From NCBI GenBank assembly GCA_964559535.1, contig CAZLIC010000011.1, positions 17,289-81,288 of the forward strand: a stretch of 64,000 nucleotides of DNA, read 5' to 3'. Positions 60,287 to 64,000 of the stretch are shown here, in pieces. Position 1 is the first letter of the stretch. Each line of letters opens with the position of its first letter. The position numbers and the translations under genes are program-made. The DNA is from CAZLIC01 sp964559535 (GTDB taxonomy: Bacteria; Pseudomonadota; Alphaproteobacteria; Rhodobacterales; Rhodobacteraceae). Under the pieces are notes generated by a model, which saw only the letters and a program-made list of their open reading frames with translations, was not told where the DNA came from and ran no database searches.

Positions 60287-60985
60287 TCAGTCGTCCGCCG
60301 GGCAGGGCCACGTGGCCGGGCGCACAAGGCCCGCCGGCAGGACCGTGGCCGCATCGCCGCAGGCGTGGTCCACCTGCGCCTGGGTCAGGCCCACGGCGGT
60401 GCTCAGGTCCACACCCTCCAGCCGGGTCTGCTCCATATAGGCATCGGTCAGCACCACCTGGCCCATCGCCGCCCCTGTGAACACGGCCCGCGCCAGCACC
60501 GCGTCTTCCAGTCTGGCGCCTGTCAGGCTGGCCCCGGAAAAGTCGTTGCGGTTGAAATCGCCGCCGTTCAGCATGGCGCCGTCCAGATTGGCGCCCGAGA
60601 AGTTCACCCGCTGGAACTCGGCCTTCACCAGCCGCACCCCCGCCATGTTCGCCTGGCTGAAGTCGGCCCGGCTGGCCAGCACCTTCTCCATGTTGGCCCC
60701 GCTCAGGTCGGCCCCGGCAAAGGACGTACGCACCAGCTCGCTGCGCTGCATGTCGGCCCCGGCCAGCATCGACCCGCTCAGATCCGTGCCCGACAGCATG
60801 CTGCGCGCCAGCATCGACCCGCTCAGGTCGCTGCCGCCCAGCATCAGCCGCTCCTTGGAACACCCGGTCCAGTCCACCGCGGCGGCCGGCGCATCGCTGC
60901 ATCCGGCCGTGGCCGCCCCGCCCGCCAGCACCGCCCAAAGGGCTGCCGACACCAACACGCCCCGCCGCCCTGCGCCCTGTGCCAT
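60287..60985 (-). CDS. Secreted pentapeptide-repeat protein
   Basis: 232 residues. Signal peptide followed by Cys29 within TAGCSD, a possible lipobox though the -3 residue is Thr. Repeats of the A(D/N)LXX type run from about residue 50 to 190 (GADLSGAN, SFAGADLSG, ANLDGAMLNG), forming a right-handed beta-helix. ATG 60985 has GGAGGG upstream. Secreted pentapeptide-repeat proteins have no assigned role. Upstream of the aldehyde dehydrogenase (divergent). Confidence 0.83.
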   Translation of the reverse strand: MAQGAGRRGVLVSAALWAVLAGGAATAGCSDAPAAAVDWTGCSKERLMLGGSDLSGSMLARSMLSGTDLSGSMLAGADMQRSELVRTSFAGADLSGANMEKVLASRADFSQANMAGVRLVKAEFQRVNFSGANLDGAMLNGGDFNRNDFSGASLTGARLEDAVLARAVFTGAAMGQVVLTDAYMEQTRLEGVDLSTAVGLTQAQVDHACGDAATVLPAGLVRPATWPCPADD

Positions 60986-61174
60986 ATGCCGCCCTCCCTG
61001 CCTGTCGTTTCGCTGCAGGCTACCCTGAATCGCCGCGTGTAGGCAACGAAGCCCCGCGATTCCCGCGTGCGGCATGTCGGTTCCGAACTGGAACACCCGC
61101 CGCCGGGTGGTAAGATGCCATACGCAGGTCTGCGCCCCTTGCCAGGGTCAGGAACGGAAAAGGATACCGCCGCC

Positions 61175-62635
61175 ATGATCGAACGTCGCGAATTCTACAT
61201 CAACGGCGCCTGGGTCGCCCCCCTGCAGGGCCGCGACTGCCCGGTGATCGACCCCTCGACCGAAGAGGTCTGCGCGGTGATCTCGCTGGGCGGGGCCGCC
61301 GATACCGAGGCCGCGGTGGCCGCCGCCCGCGCCGCCCTGCCCGGCTGGGCCGCCACGCCGCCCGCCGAACGCAGGCGCCTGGTCGCCCGCATCCTGGACC
61401 AGTACGAGGCCCGCAAGGAAGACCTCGCGCGCGCCATCAGCATCGAGATGGGCTCGCCCCTCGACCACGCGCTGACCAGCCAGGCGCCCTGCCTGCCCTG
61501 GCACCTGACGAATTTCCTGACCGCCTTCGACCATATCGAATGGGTCCGCCCGCTGGGACCGCACGCCCCGAACGACCGCATCGCGCTGGAACCGATCGGC
61601 GTTGTCGGCCTGATCACGCCGTGGAACTGGCCGATGAACCAGATTGCGCTGAAGGCCATTCCGGCCATGCTGGCGGGCTGCACCTGCGTGCTGAAGCCCT
61701 CCGAGGAATCGCCGCTGAACGCCATGGTCTTTGCCGAGTTCTGCCACGACGCCGGCATTCCGCCCGGCGTGTTCAACCTGGTCAACGGCGACGGCATGGG
61801 GGTGGGCGCGCAACTGTCGACGCATCCGGATGTCGAGATGATCTCGTTCACCGGGTCCACCCGGGCCGGCAAGGCCATCTCGAAGGCCGCATCCGAAACG
61901 CTGAAGCGCGTCACGCTGGAACTGGGCGGCAAGGGCGCGAACGTGATCTTCGCCGATGCCGATGCGCGCGCGGTGGAACGCGGCGTACGGCACATGATGG
62001 ACAACACCGGCCAGTCCTGCAACGCGCCCAGCCGCATGCTGGTGCAGCGCCCGGTCTATGACGCGGCGGTGGAAACCGCGGCGCGGGTGGCCTCGTCCAT
62101 CGCTGTCGGTTCGGCGCACGAGGCCGGGCCGCACATCGGCCCGGTGGTGAACAAGCGCCAGTGGGAGCAGATCCAGGGCTACATCCAGAAGGGCATCGAC
62201 GAAGGCGCCCGTCTGGTGGCGGGCGGCCCCGGCCTGCCCGAAGGCTTCAACCGCGGCTTCTTCGTGCGCCCCACGGTGTTCGCCGACGTGGTGCCCGGCA
62301 TGACCATCGAGCGCGAAGAGATCTTCGGCCCGGTCCTGTGCATGATCCCCTTCGACACCGAGGCCGACGCGGTGCGCATCGCCAACGACACGCCCTATGG
62401 CCTGACCAACTATGTCCAGTCGCAGGACGGCGCCCTGCGCAACCGCATGGCCCGCGCGCTGCGGTCCGGCATGGTGCAGATGAACGGCAAAAGCCGCGGC
62501 GCCGGGTCGCCGTTCGGCGGGGTCAAGTCCAGCGGCCGGGCGCGCGAGGGCGGGGTCTGGGGGATCGAGGAGTTCCTGGAGGTCAAGGCGATTTCCGGGT
62601 GGGACCCGGCGGCCGAGGCGATGGCGGCAGAATAG
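61175..62635 (+). CDS. Aldehyde dehydrogenase family protein
   Basis: 486 residues of NAD(P)-dependent aldehyde dehydrogenase. Catalytic Cys282 (TGQSCNAPS), Glu249 (LELGGKGAN) and Rossmann FTGSTRAGKA. Full usual length. Oxidises an aldehyde to carboxylate; substrate class not resolved. ATG 61175 is preceded by AGGA at 10 bases. It is the last clearly chromosomal gene before the A/T-richer region. Confidence 0.92.
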   Translation: MIERREFYINGAWVAPLQGRDCPVIDPSTEEVCAVISLGGAADTEAAVAAARAALPGWAATPPAERRRLVARILDQYEARKEDLARAISIEMGSPLDHALTSQAPCLPWHLTNFLTAFDHIEWVRPLGPHAPNDRIALEPIGVVGLITPWNWPMNQIALKAIPAMLAGCTCVLKPSEESPLNAMVFAEFCHDAGIPPGVFNLVNGDGMGVGAQLSTHPDVEMISFTGSTRAGKAISKAASETLKRVTLELGGKGANVIFADADARAVERGVRHMMDNTGQSCNAPSRMLVQRPVYDAAVETAARVASSIAVGSAHEAGPHIGPVVNKRQWEQIQGYIQKGIDEGARLVAGGPGLPEGFNRGFFVRPTVFADVVPGMTIEREEIFGPVLCMIPFDTEADAVRIANDTPYGLTNYVQSQDGALRNRMARALRSGMVQMNGKSRGAGSPFGGVKSSGRAREGGVWGIEEFLEVKAISGWDPAAEAMAAE

Positions 62636-62766
62636 GCCGTACCGGGCAAGTCCGGAGGCCAGCGTTCTGCGGGTTCCCCGCGTCCGGCACCGGAATGCCC
62701 CCCAACCCCTCCCCACAAGGAGAGGGGCGGCGCGACCATCCCGGGATAAAGCCGTCCAAATGAGCG

Positions 62767-62785
62767 GTGACAAAAGGTGTTGAGG
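62767..62785 (+). repeat. 19-bp direct repeat, copy 1
   Basis: GTGACAAAAGGTGTTGAGG. Copy 2 at 62833-62851 differs at two adjacent bases. Spacing 66 bp start to start. Candidate transposase-binding site of a Mu-like left end. Confidence 0.6.
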
Positions 62786-62832
62786 CTGATGGTTTGCGAA
62801 AGCTTTTAAAAACAAAGGCTTGCGCGGCGGTT

Positions 62833-62851
62833 GTGACAAAAGGTTCTGAGG
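62833..62851 (+). repeat. 19-bp direct repeat, copy 2
   Basis: GTGACAAAAGGTTCTGAGG, matching copy 1 at 62767-62785 in 17 of 19 positions. It lies about 125 bp before the repressor stop. Confidence 0.6.
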
Positions 62852-62975
62852 TTTTCGGGTGCGGCGGGGCGGAAATGCACCGTTACGCCAGCACGTTGGT
62901 GAAAATTTCTTAACGAAATCAATGGTGGTGTTTACATAGGTGTGCGGAAAAACCGCAAACCGCTCGCAACCTGGA

Positions 62976-63473
62976 TCAGTCCGGATGCGTGCGCAGAACG
63001 ACCTGCGGGCTAATGGCCGTGACGCGATCCTTCATCCTTTCAAGGTCTTGCAGGTCTTCGTAAACGAGCATCGAGAAGGCAGTCTGCTCTGAATAGCCGC
63101 GATTTTCCTGCATTGTCCGCATATCGTCTTCGGCCTGCGCAACCAAATTCCAGAAATCTGAGAAGAAGAAAAAGTCGTGAATCTTCCGGAAATCGTCCGA
63201 CATGATGGTTTCTGAGTGGGTTCTACAAAACCTGAATAAAGCAATGGAGAAGCATAGCTTGTCCCGCAAATCCCATATAGCGGGAGCGATGCCACTGGCA
63301 TGATTTTGCCCGAAGTGCTCAATCATGGAAAATCGGTCAGGAACTTTTCCACGCGCCTTCCATGACGCAATCGTACTCCGATCAACCCGAAGCTTGCGCG
63401 CTAGGTCCGCGTCGGTGGTGGCAAGAAGTGCAGCCTTGAGGCGGTCTATGGACTGCTGAACGTCTTCCGTCAT
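62976..63473 (-). CDS. CI-type phage repressor
   Basis: 165 residues. The N-terminal helix-turn-helix (residues about 1-55) matches the bacteriophage CI repressor HTH pattern: DADLARKLRVDRSTIASWKARG. The rest is Phe-rich and shows no recognised peptidase (RecA-cleavage) domain. ATG 63473 has AGGAGTGG upstream; an in-frame ATG at 63512 would start inside the operator region. Its composition is more A/T-rich than the neighbours. Likely repressor of the divergent early gene, acting on the CTTACA repeats. Confidence 0.8.
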   Translation of the reverse strand: MTEDVQQSIDRLKAALLATTDADLARKLRVDRSTIASWKARGKVPDRFSMIEHFGQNHASGIAPAIWDLRDKLCFSIALFRFCRTHSETIMSDDFRKIHDFFFFSDFWNLVAQAEDDMRTMQENRGYSEQTAFSMLVYEDLQDLERMKDRVTAISPQVVLRTHPD

Positions 63474-63515
63474 GGCCCACTCCTGCCGCTTGACTTCGTA
63501 TTCCGTTTGCATATG

Positions 63516-63542
63516 CTTACATGTAAGCTTACAGAGCTTACA
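63516..63542. promoter_or_regulatory. Operator-like repeats between repressor and early gene
   Basis: Three CTTACA copies at 63516, 63528 and 63537, the first within the perfect 12-bp palindrome CTTACATGTAAG (63516-63527). It lies in the 70-bp divergent interval, as expected of a phage repressor operator. Confidence 0.65.
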
Positions 63543-63543
63543 A

Positions 63544-64000
63544 GTGTCTGATCGTAACGACAAACGTCCAGAGATGAAAGCGGTTCGCGCGGCTTTTGTG
63601 GCGCGCGGCACGTCCTTTTCGGCCTTCTTTGCGTCACATGCCTTCGGGCTGCTCCTGGTCGGGAACGACCGGTTCCTGACCCGCGGTGGGCGGTCCGAGC
63701 GGGCGATGTTCGAGGCGCTGGCGTCCCGCTGCCCAATGGAGTGGGAGCTGGACCGCCCCACGGCCGAGGAAACCGCCGCGCTGGCGGCGGAAATGTTCCC
63801 TGGCGATCCGGACTGCCGCGACAGGATCGCCGCCTTTGGCGCGCGCTACGACACCCTGCGAGAAATGGCCGAATCCTACGCCTTGGCCGAGAGCTTCGCG
63901 GTAGGCGGCAAGGTCGGGGCGCACGAGCTGGAACGGGCACTTGTTTTGGAACGTCTGAAAAACCTGCCACTTTTGGCGTGTTCTGGTAGACTTTGGCAGT
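63544..64000 (+). CDS. Unrecognised early gene, divergent from repressor, 3' end outside window
   Basis: Open frame of at least 152 codons to the window edge with no stop. GTG 63544 or ATG 63574 are the start candidates; neither has a strong ribosome site. The first part, KAVRAAFVARGTSFSAF, resembles small DNA-binding proteins of Mu-like phages, while the remainder (RAMFEALASRCPMEWELDR and so on) is not recognised. Position and divergent layout match the early gene beside a phage repressor. No function assigned. Confidence 0.6.
   Translation, partial: MSDRNDKRPEMKAVRAAFVARGTSFSAFFASHAFGLLLVGNDRFLTRGGRSERAMFEALASRCPMEWELDRPTAEETAALAAEMFPGDPDCRDRIAAFGARYDTLREMAESYALAESFAVGGKVGAHELERALVLERLKNLPLLACSGRLWQ

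Larger units (their letters stand above)
62636..62975. other. Intergenic region, candidate left edge of a transposable prophage
   Basis: 340 bp without a gene. From 62761 the composition becomes more A/T-rich and contains two copies of the 19-bp sequence GTGACAAAAGGTGTTGAGG (2 mismatches) at 62767 and 62833. It ends at the repressor gene. Short palindromic G/C motif near 62705 is a common extragenic repeat type. Confidence 0.5.

Overview
The window is about 68-70% G+C by eye, densely packed and strongly biased to G/C at third codon positions. It reads as chromosome of an alphaproteobacterium, most likely family Rhodobacteraceae. Supporting gene content includes OpgC/OpgH periplasmic-glucan genes as in Rhodobacter, a MoxR-DUF58-DUF4159 operon, a separate MnmD, 3-hydroxybutyrate dehydrogenase beside a patatin, and A/T-rich intergenic repeats. 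I found no rRNA, tRNA, CRISPR array or insertion sequence. Taxonomy is inferred from gene content only.

Layout. 1-5.9 kb (minus): a peptide-type ABC importer (hydrolase, Tat-exported binding protein, two permeases and the start of an ATPase). 6.1-7.6 kb (plus): a choline-sulfatase-like sulfatase, with near-identical extragenic repeats on both sides. 8-14.8 kb (minus): MoxR ATPase, DUF58, DUF4159/BatA and a GATase-like membrane protein. 14.9-18.2 kb: DUF1285 protein convergent with a large DEAD-box helicase; an inverted repeat supplies both stop codons. 18.3-24.6 kb: thioredoxin/CcdA pair, quinone oxidoreductase, FAD oxidoreductase divergent from MnmD, then TldE and a CysQ-like phosphatase. 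24.6-31.6 kb: PncB, a YqiJ/flotillin pair, an orphan hybrid histidine kinase and PncA. 31.7-34.7 kb: HisC, TyrA-type dehydrogenase and an HpcH/HpaI aldolase. 34.7-39.9 kb (minus): TTC38-like protein, OpgC, OpgH and a secreted esterase.

40-47.2 kb (minus): a tight run of 3-hydroxybutyrate dehydrogenase, patatin, MFS transporter, membrane adenylate cyclase, NTF2-like protein, YHS protein and a TPP enzyme, with a divergent LysR regulator. 48.3-54.4 kb: NDH-2-like dehydrogenase, secreted cupin, the chain GrxC, nitrilase, MarR, epimerase and sugar transferase, and a GST. 54.5-62.6 kb: MtgA, amidase, aspartoacylase-type hydrolase, small secreted protein, exported Acg-type nitroreductase, 1-Cys peroxiredoxin, secreted pentapeptide-repeat protein and aldehyde dehydrogenase.

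From about 62.7 kb the composition becomes more A/T-rich. A CI-type repressor is divergent from an unrecognised open frame, with an operator-like repeat between them and 19-bp direct repeats outside. I read this as the probable left end of a transposable (Mu-like) prophage. The two most notable observations are this edge and two exactly 50-bp tandem double-hairpin elements (13725-13774 and 22366-22415). Their stems differ only by compensated base pairs.
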